Source: Deltaproteobacteria bacterium (lineage in GTDB: Bacteria > Myxococcota_A > UBA9160 > SMWR01). From it: a stretch of 32,357 bases of DNA. The number at the start of each line of letters is the position of its first letter. The first letter of the stretch is position 1. The notes under the pieces were generated by a model that had not been told where the DNA came from, searched no databases, and saw nothing but the letters and a program-made list of their open reading frames with translations. A program made the position numbers and the translations under genes. Below are positions 23,778-31,397 of the stretch, piece by piece. The DNA is taken from contig JAFDEI010000037.1 of NCBI GenBank assembly GCA_019310425.1, positions 1-32,357 of the forward strand, given 5' to 3'.

Positions 23778-24569
23778 TTGCCCCGCGATCTCGGCGACGT
23801 AATTCACCATTTCCTGCCCCAGGACGGGAACGGCACGGGTCCGGACTCCGTCACCGGCGGGCCGCGACTGGAACGGCCGGCGGCGCTTCCGATCATTTCC
23901 CTGCCAATCGGCGACCGCGACGTCGTGCGCGCCGCCTATGCGTGGAACCTCGCCGTCGAGGTCGCACGACGCGGTGCGAGCGCAACGCTGCTCGCACCCG
24001 TAAGTGCGGAACCGTCGCCACTGTGGCCCGAGCCCGGCCGCGGCCCCGTGGGTGCCGAAGTCGTGCTCGCCGACGTGAACGACTTCGGCGAATTGAATCG
24101 CGCGGCGCTGGACATTGCCGTGGGTCGTGCGGCAGACTCCGGCGACGGCGGCGTGGTGCTGGTCAGCGTGCCACCCGCGTGGTTCGAGAACGCCAACGAG
24201 GGCCGCGCGCTGATGCGCTGGGTGCTGTTATTCGCCGCCGCGGAGGCCCGGGATTTGCGCGAAATTTACGGCTTGGCCAAACGAATCATCCGCACCAACC
24301 CGGAGGCCCGGGTCGGCATCACCGTTCACGGTGTGCGCCGGATCGGCGAAGCGGAAAGCGCGTTCAAGAAGCTCTCGGGCGCAGCCCAGCGCCACCTCGG
24401 GTACCCGCTCACGAGCTACGGCCTGCTCGTCGACGACCTGCACGTCTACCGCGCCATCGTGTCACGTCGACCGATCGGCCTCGAGCACCCCCAGTCACGC
24501 GCGGCCAAGGCCCTGCGCGACGTCGCCCGGATGCTGTTGGAAGACGCCCGGATGCTCGCCAATGCCTGA
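23778..24569 (+). CDS. MinD/FlhG-like protein lacking the P-loop
   Basis: A 263-residue protein resembling a degenerate MinD/FlhG (FleN) ATPase. The N-terminal strand and helix PIGDRDVVRAAYAWNLAVEVARRG occupy the usual Walker A position, but the glycine/lysine loop is gone. The C-terminal part keeps the MinD/FlhG pattern: a VGITVHGVRRIGEAESAFKKL helix, AAQRHLGYPLTSYGLLVDDLHVYRAIVSRRPI and PQSRAAKALRDVARML. It is probably nucleotide-independent and may be a structural partner of the ParA-CBM protein. The start is TTG 23778, 15 bp after the parA stop in the same frame, with AGGGA upstream. It overlaps the next gene by 8 bp, implying translational coupling. Function is unknown. Confidence 0.72.
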   Translation: MPRDLGDVIHHFLPQDGNGTGPDSVTGGPRLERPAALPIISLPIGDRDVVRAAYAWNLAVEVARRGASATLLAPVSAEPSPLWPEPGRGPVGAEVVLADVNDFGELNRAALDIAVGRAADSGDGGVVLVSVPPAWFENANEGRALMRWVLLFAAAEARDLREIYGLAKRIIRTNPEARVGITVHGVRRIGEAESAFKKLSGAAQRHLGYPLTSYGLLVDDLHVYRAIVSRRPIGLEHPQSRAAKALRDVARMLLEDARMLANA

Positions 24570-25152
24570 TCTCCAGCTGATCGCTCCGCCGCCGCGCGAC
24601 GAGTTGATCGCACAGCTGCGCGGCCGCCTCGGCCATGCAGTACCGGGCCTGCGCGTGCTCGCCGAGAGGCTGCTCGGCGCCGATTCGACCATCGACTTCG
24701 TCGCGCTCGAACCGACCGGGCGCGTGGTGCTGATTCTCGTCGGTGATCGCAATGACGACCTCGAACTCGTCGGGCGCGGGCTCGCGCAGCGCGCCTGGGT
24801 GTCGGCGCGCCTCGGCGACTGGACGCAGCTGGCGCCGAATCTCGGCCTGGAGCCCGACGCCGAGGTACGGGTCGTGCTGGCCTGCCCCGCATTCGGTGCC
24901 GAAGCGTCTGCGGCGCTGCGCGCGCTCGGGAGCAGTGTGATGACCGCGGTGACCTATCGCTGCGTCCAGAACGGCGTGGGTTTCGAGGTCCTCCTCGAGC
25001 ACCCCTTCGCGATGGACCCCGAGCTCGCAGGTGAGCCCGTAGGCTCGACGCAATCGTCCACCCCCGACTCGAGCAACCCGCCGTCGTTTCGCACCGGCCT
25101 CAGCGACGCCGACCTCGGGCTCACGCCCGAGGAACGGAGCGAGTTCGACTAA
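24562..25152 (+). CDS. Unknown protein coupled to the MinD-like gene
   Basis: A 196-residue soluble protein that I do not recognise. The core (about 20-140) has an alternating pattern: helix LIAQLRGRLGHAVPGLRVLAERLL, strands IDFVALEPTGRVVLILVG, helix ELVGRGLAQRAWVSARLGDW, strand VRVVLACPAF, helix, strand VTYRCVQNGVGFEVLLE. Order and spacing resemble PD-(D/E)XK nuclease-like folds such as NucS or DUF91, but the catalytic E-x-K is not present, so any such domain would be inactive. The last 45 residues are low-complexity (Ser/Thr/Pro) and end acidic. ATG 24562 overlaps the upstream stop, so it is made together with the MinD-like protein. It is listed as part of the MerR-ParA-MinD-like cluster. 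Confidence 0.7.
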   Translation: MPDLQLIAPPPRDELIAQLRGRLGHAVPGLRVLAERLLGADSTIDFVALEPTGRVVLILVGDRNDDLELVGRGLAQRAWVSARLGDWTQLAPNLGLEPDAEVRVVLACPAFGAEASAALRALGSSVMTAVTYRCVQNGVGFEVLLEHPFAMDPELAGEPVGSTQSSTPDSSNPPSFRTGLSDADLGLTPEERSEFD

Positions 25153-25203
25153 GAGCGCGCTGCCCCATCCCGCCCCAGCACAGTGAGATTTCCCCACGGG
25201 AAC

Positions 25204-25257
25204 AGAATTTTCCAGAATTCTTGGAGAATTAGTGACAATTTTTGACACCTGGTGACA
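25204..25257 (+). promoter_or_regulatory. Phased direct-repeat array upstream of the ECF sigma factor
   Basis: AGAATT occurs at 25204, 25214 and 25225, and TGACA at 25233, 25243 and 25253. The six repeats are 8-11 bp apart, so all lie close to one face of the helix. The block is AT-rich in a GC-rich window and ends 73 bp before the sigma-factor ATG. One TGACA belongs to a TTGACA (25242-25247), but no fitting -10 box follows. It could be a multi-site operator, an unusual promoter or an intrinsically bent segment. Confidence 0.5.
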
Positions 25258-25330
25258 CAACGCGACCACTCCCTCACCGGGGGCCTCTTCTTCTGTGGAT
25301 GGAAGAGCCGAGCCCTGGGGAGATGGATTC

Positions 25331-25912
25331 ATGGCGGCTGCTGAACCGATCGTTGCAACGGAGATCTTGGACGAGGAGCTGATCGAGCGGGTCCAGCAGA
25401 GCGACCGCGCGGCCTTCGACATCCTCTACGAGCGCTACTTCCCGAGAGTCTCCGGCTACGTCCGTCGCCGCGTAGACAACCGCGCAGACGTCGAGGAAAT
25501 CGTCCAGGACGTCTTCATCAACGTCTTCACCTCCCTCGACTCGTTCCGCGGCGAGGCCCCTTTCGCTGCCTGGGTGCTCGGCATCTCGCGCTACACCATC
25601 GCGGGCCGATTCAAGAAGAAGCAGCACAAGATGGTGCCGCTCGACGGCACCCATCACGAAGACGAGAACGAGATGTCCTTTGCCGACCAACAGCGTGAGC
25701 CCTCGCCGCTCGAGCACTACGAATGCCGAGAGCGCATCAGCGAGCTCGAGACTACGGCCAGAACCCGGCTCACGCTCGATCAGTGGCAGCTCGTCGAACT
25801 CCACCACGTGAAGAACCACTCGGTCCGCCAGATGGCGTCCGACCTCGACCGCAGTGAGGATTCGATCAAGTCCAACCTCTACCGCGCGCGCAAGCTGCTG
25901 CTGGCGCGGTAG
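25331..25912 (+). CDS. ECF-type RNA polymerase sigma factor
   Basis: A 193-residue sigma70-family protein with only regions 2 and 4. Region 2 runs from about 20 to 95 (FDILYERYFPRVSGYVRRRV, DVEEIVQDVFINVF, FAAWVLGISRYTIAGRFKKK). Region 4 is near the C-terminus (WQLVELHHVKNHSVRQMASDL, then SIKSNLYRARKLLL). ATG 25331 has GGGGAG 8 nt upstream and is preferred over GTG 25295. No anti-sigma factor is adjacent, unlike most ECF loci; the next gene, 13 bp away, is a hydrolase. The phased repeat array upstream probably controls it. The linker between regions is long and charged (GTHHEDENEMSF). Confidence 0.9.
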   Translation: MAAAEPIVATEILDEELIERVQQSDRAAFDILYERYFPRVSGYVRRRVDNRADVEEIVQDVFINVFTSLDSFRGEAPFAAWVLGISRYTIAGRFKKKQHKMVPLDGTHHEDENEMSFADQQREPSPLEHYECRERISELETTARTRLTLDQWQLVELHHVKNHSVRQMASDLDRSEDSIKSNLYRARKLLLAR

Positions 25913-25925
25913 ACTCCGCGCCAGC

Positions 25926-26735
25926 ATGGGCGCGAACGACCACCTGCTTCCGGATCTCGACGACGCTCTCGGCTTCGACCGCCGGAGCCATCCGCCCCTC
26001 TCCCAGCATCCAGCGCTGCGCGTCTCGCGGTTCGAATTTTCGAGCCGAGGCGACCGCGTTCCGGGCCGGCTGCTGCTGCCCGAAACCGGCGACGGACCCT
26101 TTCCGCTGGTGCTGCTCCAGCACGGCCTGAACGGCGCCAAGGACGCGGGCTACATCGAGAGCACCGGCGGCCCGTGGGTACAAAAGGGCGCCGCGGTCGC
26201 TTCGATCGACTTCCCGCTTCACGGCGAACGCGCAAATCCGAAGCTCTGTGAACTGCTGCGCAGCGGTATCACCCAACCGCAGCGCGCCAATGAGCCGACT
26301 CGAATCCTCGTTCAAGAGTTCTTCCGGCAGGCGATCGCCGACCTGGGCCGCGCGTTGGACGCGCTGGAGGCGCTGCCCGAAATCGACCGAGACCGCATCG
26401 CCTACGCATCTTTCAGCCTGGGCAGCATCGTGGGCGCCACCTTCTGCGCCTCCGACCCGCGTCCATGCGCGGCCGCATTCGCAATCGGTGGCGGTGGCAT
26501 CGGCCCCGACGAACTAGACCCCGCGCGGTCGATCGGGAACTTCGCACCGCGGCCAAGCTTGTTCGTGAACTCGAAAACCGACGAGGTCATTCCGCTCGCG
26601 GCCGCCGAAGCGCTCTTCGCGGCCGCCCGCGATCCCAAGGAACGTCACTGGTTCGAGGGGTCGCACGCAGACGTGCCCGGGAAATCACTGAAGACGATGT
26701 GGCGATTTCTGAGTCGACATCTTGGAATCAACTGA
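25926..26735 (+). CDS. Alpha/beta hydrolase (dienelactone hydrolase/peptidase-like)
   Basis: A 269-residue alpha/beta hydrolase. The oxyanion-hole strand is LVLLQHGLNG (about 61-70). The nucleophile elbow is ASFSLGS with S164, where the usual first Gly of GxSxG is Ser. The acid is D219 in NSKTDEVIP and the base H247 in EGSHADVP. The layout fits an esterase or peptidase of the dienelactone hydrolase/S9 type. There is no signal peptide, so it is cytoplasmic. It starts 13 bp after the sigma-factor stop and is probably cotranscribed, which may make it a direct output or partner of that regulator. The substrate is unknown. Confidence 0.88.
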   Translation: MGANDHLLPDLDDALGFDRRSHPPLSQHPALRVSRFEFSSRGDRVPGRLLLPETGDGPFPLVLLQHGLNGAKDAGYIESTGGPWVQKGAAVASIDFPLHGERANPKLCELLRSGITQPQRANEPTRILVQEFFRQAIADLGRALDALEALPEIDRDRIAYASFSLGSIVGATFCASDPRPCAAAFAIGGGGIGPDELDPARSIGNFAPRPSLFVNSKTDEVIPLAAAEALFAAARDPKERHWFEGSHADVPGKSLKTMWRFLSRHLGIN

Positions 26736-26837
26736 TACCGAGGCAAGCAGGCGCCGCTGTACTACGTTCCCGAACCGACCGCACCCCTCCCGCCCCGATG
26801 GCCGGTTGGATTGGTCCCCTCAACCCAGGAGATCCGC

Positions 26838-27932
26838 ATGGCAGTTCGCGTCCTGACACCTCTTCTTTGCTGCGCCTTCGTTGCCCTCGCTTGCGGGGCC
26901 CAGGAATCGGAGACGCCGCCGGCGACCAGTGTCGAAATGCCCGCCGCCGCTTCAGGTGACCCTGCCGCGAGCGGCGGGGCTGACGCGGCAGACGTCGTGG
27001 CGGCCAGATTCGGAGACGAGACGATCAGCGTCGAAGAACTCGACGCGTGGATCCGCGATGACCTGTTCGACGGCGCCTGGGATACAGAGAGCGAACTCTT
27101 CGAGTTGCGCACCAAAGCACTTGAACGCATGGCCACCGAAACGATCCTCGGCCGAACAGCAGCGGCGCGGAACTTGAGCATCGAAGACTATCTCCTCGCC
27201 GAAGTCGCTGCACAGGGCGAGATCAGCGACGAGGAAGTCGCTGCGTTCTACGATGAGCGGAAGGGCGATATGCAGGAACCGTTCGAAGCGCTCGTGCCGC
27301 GCATTCGCACCTACCTCAAGATGAAGCGCGGCGCGGATTACGTGAAGAAGCTGCGTGCCGAAACGAACTTCAACATCCTGCTCGAACGGCCACGAATCGA
27401 GATGGCGGCGGTCGGGCCGAGCCGCGGGCCGGATGACGCCGCGGTCACGATCATCGAGTTCAGCGATTTCCAATGCCCGTACTGCTCTCGGGCGCTTCCG
27501 GAGATCAACCTGATTCTCGAGCGCTACCCGAACGACGTGCGGATCATCTACCGCCACCTCCCGCTCGACCGAATCCACCCGCGCGCACGGGCCGCCGCGG
27601 AGGCTTCTCTCTGCGCTGACGACCAGGGGAAGTTCTGGCCATTCCACGACCTGCTGTTCGCCAACGCCAAGACTCTCGCCGACGAGGATCTCTCGCGCTT
27701 CGCGAAAGATGTAGAACTCGATGTCGCTGCCTTCGAGCAGTGCATCACCGAGGGCCGCTTCAAGCAGAAGATCCAGGAGGACGTCGACGCCGCGACCGGC
27801 GCGGGAATCACGAGCACACCCGCATTCCTCGTGAACGGCATCTTCGTGGGCGGGGCAAAGCCCGTCGACCACTTCGCAGAGATCATCGACGCCGAACTCG
27901 CGAGCGGCGCCGCTGGCGACGACGAGTCCTGA
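26838..27932 (+). CDS. Lipoprotein with SurA-like N-terminus and DsbA-like thioredoxin domain
   Basis: A 364-residue envelope protein. The signal peptide ends in a lipobox FVALAC (C19), followed by a Ser/Pro/Ala linker. Residues about 50-180 are helical with FGDETISVEELDAWI and ISDEEVAAFYDERKG, resembling the N-terminal chaperone region of SurA/PpiD-type proteins. Residues about 190-350 are a DsbA/thioredoxin domain: active site FSDFQCPYCSRALPE (C213-C216), cis-Pro loop ITSTPAFLVNG and FVGG. A CPYC pair suits an oxidase or isomerase in periplasmic disulfide formation. ATG 26838 has AGGAG 6 nt upstream. The combination suggests a client-binding disulfide catalyst, which is inference. Confidence 0.9.
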   Translation: MAVRVLTPLLCCAFVALACGAQESETPPATSVEMPAAASGDPAASGGADAADVVAARFGDETISVEELDAWIRDDLFDGAWDTESELFELRTKALERMATETILGRTAAARNLSIEDYLLAEVAAQGEISDEEVAAFYDERKGDMQEPFEALVPRIRTYLKMKRGADYVKKLRAETNFNILLERPRIEMAAVGPSRGPDDAAVTIIEFSDFQCPYCSRALPEINLILERYPNDVRIIYRHLPLDRIHPRARAAAEASLCADDQGKFWPFHDLLFANAKTLADEDLSRFAKDVELDVAAFEQCITEGRFKQKIQEDVDAATGAGITSTPAFLVNGIFVGGAKPVDHFAEIIDAELASGAAGDDES

Positions 27933-28002
27933 TTGCGCTTCGCCCGCTCTGAGGCCGGAGCTGCCGCTGCGTCGCAATTCACGCGCCCGGACGGAGGAGC
28001 GG

Positions 28003-29349
28003 CTACGGGTTCTCGCCGCCGATCCGTTCGAGCAGCGCGTCACGTTCCTTCTCCATCTGCTCTTGCGTGTCCGCTTCGAGGTTGAGACGCAGCACGGGCT
28101 CGGTATTCGACGGACGCAGGTTGAACCACCAGCTGTCGTAACGCACGTACAGCCCGTCGAGGTGCGAAATTTCGGGCGCGTCGGCGTGCTCGGCCTCGAT
28201 GGCCGCGAGCACGGGCTCGATCTTGTCGACGCGCCGGTTGATTTCGCCGCTCGCGCTGTAACGCCGCAGCGGCGCCACGAGTTCCGAAAGCGGCCTGCCC
28301 TCCGAATCCAGCACGTCGAGCAACGCCACGAACGCGGCGATACCGTCGTCCGCAACCAGCGTCGGCGAAAACCGGAAGTAGAAATGCCCCGACAATTCGC
28401 CTGCGAAGATCGCGCCGACCTCGCGCATCCGGGCCTTCACGAATGAATGGCCGACGCGACACATCTCGGCCTCGCCACCCGCAGACTCGATCTCTTCGGC
28501 GGTTGCACGGCTCGAACGCAGGTCGTAGAGGACACGACCGCCGCCGTGCTTGCGAAGCTGGTAGCGCGCGAGCAACCCGGTAATCAGATCGGACGAGATC
28601 GGTTCGCCCTGGTCGTCGACGAAGACCGCTCGATCGGCGTCACCGTCGAACGCAACGCCGAAGGCGGCACCGGTGCGCTTTACTGCATCGACGACGTCGC
28701 GAAGATTCTCGACCTTGAGTGGATCCGCCTCGTGGTTCGGGAAGGTGCAATCGGGTTCGAGGTAGAGGGCCTCTACCTCGAGGTCGAGCCGCCCGAGCAG
28801 CGGCACCAGGCCGGCCGCCGCCATGCCATTGCCACCGTCGATCGCGACGCGCAGGCGTGGCCGACCACTTCCAACTGCGAGAGCGTGATCGACGTAGCCC
28901 TCGGTGACGTCCACGCTGCGCACAGCACCGCGCTGCGACGCCGCCGCTTCGCCGTCGGCGAGCGCACTCGCGATGGACTCGATCTGCTTCAGTCCGCTGG
29001 CCTCGCCGATCGGAATCGCGTTCTCGCGACAGATCTTGAATCCATTGTAGCGACCGGGATTGTGCGAGGCGGTGATCATGATCCCGCCCGCGCCGGCGAG
29101 CTGATCCACCGCGAAGTAGAGCATCGGCGTCGCCACCAGGCCGAGGTCGATGACGTCGACACCCTCGTCCCCAACGCCTCGCACGATCTCGCCGAAGAGC
29201 TCAGGGGAACTCGTGCGGGTGTCGCGGCCAACCACGATCGGGCCGTTTCCGAGAAAGCGCGCGGTCGCGCGGCCGATCCGATACGCCGCCGCCGCATCCA
29301 ATTCGTCCGGGAAGACTCCGCGGATGTCGTATGCCTTGAAGATCGCCAC
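28003..29349 (-). CDS. Phosphomannomutase/phosphoglucomutase
   Basis: A 448-residue alpha-D-phosphohexomutase that interconverts hexose 1- and 6-phosphates through a phosphoserine. The catalytic serine loop is [13 protein letters not shown] (S95), the metal loop FDGDADR (about 234-240), the sugar loop GELSGHFYF and the phosphate loop [14 protein letters not shown] (about 410). The motif spelling fits the ManB/AlgC-type phosphomannomutase group. The start is GTG 29349 ([11 protein letters not shown]); the longer ORF to 29421 adds unrelated sequence. It would supply mannose-1-P or glucose-1-P for surface polysaccharide or glycogen. It is convergent with the DsbA-like gene and divergent from tatA. 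Confidence 0.93.
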   Translation of the reverse strand: MAIFKAYDIRGVFPDELDAAAAYRIGRATARFLGNGPIVVGRDTRTSSPELFGEIVRGVGDEGVDVIDLGLVATPMLYFAVDQLAGAGGIMITASHNPGRYNGFKICRENAIPIGEASGLKQIESIASALADGEAAASQRGAVRSVDVTEGYVDHALAVGSGRPRLRVAIDGGNGMAAAGLVPLLGRLDLEVEALYLEPDCTFPNHEADPLKVENLRDVVDAVKRTGAAFGVAFDGDADRAVFVDDQGEPISSDLITGLLARYQLRKHGGGRVLYDLRSSRATAEEIESAGGEAEMCRVGHSFVKARMREVGAIFAGELSGHFYFRFSPTLVADDGIAAFVALLDVLDSEGRPLSELVAPLRRYSASGEINRRVDKIEPVLAAIEAEHADAPEISHLDGLYVRYDSWWFNLRPSNTEPVLRLNLEADTQEQMEKERDALLERIGGENP

Positions 29350-29527
29350 GGCCGGCAGTTTAGGGCCTCGCCAGCGCGCGTCCACGGCCGCGCTTGACCG
29401 TCGGGTCGGGGAGCGGCACATTCTCGGAAACTGCGGTGTTTACAGTGATTTTCGGGGCTGGATGTGCTCCCGAACCACCGTTCGGCCGCAGCTGGCGGTA
29501 TTTTCCGTCTCACCTGGGAGCGTTCGC

Positions 29528-29725
29528 ATGTTCGGTATCGGAACCACGGAGCTCTTGATCATCTTGGGAATCGTGGTGGTGATCTTCGGTGCGCGCCGGC
29601 TGCCGGAACTCGGCTCGGGCCTGGGCCAGGCGATCAAGAACTTCAAGAAGGGCGTGTCGACGAAGGAAGAAATCGACGTAACGCCGAAGAAGGATGACGC
29701 CACGGAAGGTGAGAACTCCTCCTGA
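29528..29725 (+). CDS. tatA: Sec-independent translocase subunit TatA/TatE
   Basis: A 65-residue TatA. A short N-terminal membrane helix ([14 protein letters not shown]) is followed by the conserved hinge and amphipathic helix [21 protein letters not shown] and an acidic/polar tail. TatA oligomers form the pore-like element that moves folded twin-arginine proteins across the inner membrane. ATG 29528 has GGGAG 7 nt upstream. tatB and tatC are not adjacent, so this is a solitary tatA as in several former Deltaproteobacteria. The stop lies 3 bp from the end of the convergent zinc-ribbon gene. Confidence 0.95.
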   Translation: MFGIGTTELLIILGIVVVIFGARRLPELGSGLGQAIKNFKKGVSTKEEIDVTPKKDDATEGENSS

Positions 29726-29728
29726 CGT

Positions 29729-31243
29729 TCAGCGCGCCTCCGCAGGAGCAGTCGTTTCCGCTGCCGACTCCTTCGCCACCATGCCCTCTTCACCGAGCCC
29801 CGCAACGCTGCGGGCGTCCAGCTCGTATGCGGCGCCGAGCGCAGCGACGGGATCCGGCGCCGGCGCGGTCATCGTCGCGACTTCGAGATCGAATGCCACC
29901 GCCCCGGCGGGAATGTCTCCGAGCACCGCCATGAAGGGTCGCCGCTTCCGACGCTCGAGCGGGTCGTGGAGAATCGCCGGAGCTGCCCGCTCCTGTGCGG
30001 CGCGCAGATCGCGCGGATTCCACTCGCGTAGTCGCAGGGTCGGGATCGGCGGACCGACCGTGGCGGATTCCGCGACTACTTCGGCTCCGTGCGCGTCGAT
30101 CAGCCGAATCCGCAGCACCGAACCCGGAGCGGGTCGGGTACCGCCGGTGTTGTGGAACGCGCCGCTCACGACATAGATCGGACCCACTACCGCGTTCTCG
30201 ACCCAGTGCCCCTCGACGTGAACCACCTCGAAACCCGCCACACGCATCGCCATGGGGTCGGGTGCTGCTGTGAGCAGGCCCGGGAAGAACATGATCGTGG
30301 ACGCGTATGCGCACAGGGCGGTCACCAGCGCCCAGCCGAGTACGCCACGCAGACGAGTGAACCAGACATCGCCCCGCGAGGCCTCGACCTCGAACTCCGA
30401 AGCGTAGTCACTCGCCGCGAAGGCTTGCGAATCGTCGCTTTCGGAAGCGGCATCCGATTCCGTGGAGCCCTGCGATTCGGCCGTGGGTGCGAAGCCCGCA
30501 GATGGAGGTGCATCGCTGTCTTCGGAGAAATCCCAGCCGGCCGGATTCCCGAGATCCTCGGACGCTTCGCCAAACGGTTCGGCGGAATCCTCTGCGCTCT
30601 CGGGTGCTGCGTCCGGGTGCACCTCGAGCGATGGCTCGGCCTCATCCGCCATGACCGGCCCGTCGATATCGAGGCCGGAGTCAGACGACGGATCCGCTGA
30701 AGACCCGAACCAGTTCCCGCGGTCCACCGTGACCGCGTTCGGATCATCCTCCGGTTCGGATTCCAGCTCGGACTCGGCCGAGAAATCCGTGTCGTGGATG
30801 TCCTGGCCGTGGTCGTCCGCGAATTCGCCGAAGGGCGAATCGGACGAATCGGCAGAATCGGGCTCCCCAGTGACCGGGTCGACCGGAGCCGCCGAAACGC
30901 CTCCCAACAGGTCGTCCACCGCACTGCGAGCTGCGTCGAGGTCACTGATCGGATCTTCGGCGCCGGCGACCGGGTCGACGTCTTCATTGAACTGCCAGTC
31001 GCTCTCCTCTTCGGAATCGGACGAATCGAGCGAGGTCTGGTCGGAGTCGGAGTCGGAGCCGGCTTGTCCGGCTGCGAGCGCTTCCCGCGCGAGCTGCGAG
31101 GCGTGCTCGGGATCCGGGCGGTGCGGAGATTCGACGAAGAATGCACATTTACAACGGGAGCAGCGGACGCGGATGCCCGTTTCAGGCACCTTGGCATCGT
31201 CCAAATTGAACTGCGTCTGGCACTCTTGGCAGGTGACGATCAC
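29729..31243 (-). CDS. Zinc-ribbon (MJ0042) and DUF3426 membrane protein with acidic linker
   Basis: A 504-residue single-pass protein. The N-terminal zinc ribbon MIVTCQECQTQFNLDD...VRCSRCKCAFFV (C5, C8, C28, C31) is of the MJ0042 type. Residues about 50-310 are a very acidic, Ser/Asp/Glu-rich disordered linker. One membrane helix (about 320-345, GVLGWALVTALCAYASTIMFF) leads to a C-terminal DUF3426-like beta domain with GSVLRIRLIDAHG and LGDIPAGAVAFDLEV. The zinc ribbon should face the cytoplasm and DUF3426 the periplasm. Family function is not established. GTG 31243 was chosen because the family begins MIV-x-C. It is divergent from the ArsA-like gene across about 155 bp. Confidence 0.85.
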   Translation of the reverse strand: MIVTCQECQTQFNLDDAKVPETGIRVRCSRCKCAFFVESPHRPDPEHASQLAREALAAGQAGSDSDSDQTSLDSSDSEEESDWQFNEDVDPVAGAEDPISDLDAARSAVDDLLGGVSAAPVDPVTGEPDSADSSDSPFGEFADDHGQDIHDTDFSAESELESEPEDDPNAVTVDRGNWFGSSADPSSDSGLDIDGPVMADEAEPSLEVHPDAAPESAEDSAEPFGEASEDLGNPAGWDFSEDSDAPPSAGFAPTAESQGSTESDAASESDDSQAFAASDYASEFEVEASRGDVWFTRLRGVLGWALVTALCAYASTIMFFPGLLTAAPDPMAMRVAGFEVVHVEGHWVENAVVGPIYVVSGAFHNTGGTRPAPGSVLRIRLIDAHGAEVVAESATVGPPIPTLRLREWNPRDLRAAQERAAPAILHDPLERRKRRPFMAVLGDIPAGAVAFDLEVATMTAPAPDPVAALGAAYELDARSVAGLGEEGMVAKESAAETTAPAEAR

Positions 31244-31264
31244 GTCGCTCAATCCCCTCGCGCA

Positions 31265-31338
31265 GGTCCGGCCGCTCGGACCCACTGTGCTACGGTTCGC
31301 GGCGGTTTCCGGGCCCTATGCGACTGTTTCGGAGTCGC
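31265..31338. promoter_or_regulatory. Two small dyads in the divergent region before the ArsA-like gene
   Basis: GGTCCG/CGGACC (31265-31270 and 31277-31282, 6-nt loop) and GCGACT/AGTCGC (31320-31325 and 31333-31338, 7-nt loop) are perfect 6-bp inverted repeats between the divergent zinc-ribbon and ArsA-like genes. They may be operators or leader hairpins. No convincing -35/-10 pair was found. Confidence 0.25.
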
Positions 31339-31397
31339 CGGCGTTTCGCTTGAGAGGCCAGCACCCCCCCGCCCACATCGCAGACCCGGAGGATCCC

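Noticed and set aside
29389-29427. Promoter for tatA based on TTGACC at 29394
   Set aside because: No acceptable -10 hexamer at 16-18 bp; the best candidate, CACATT, matches the consensus at only three positions.
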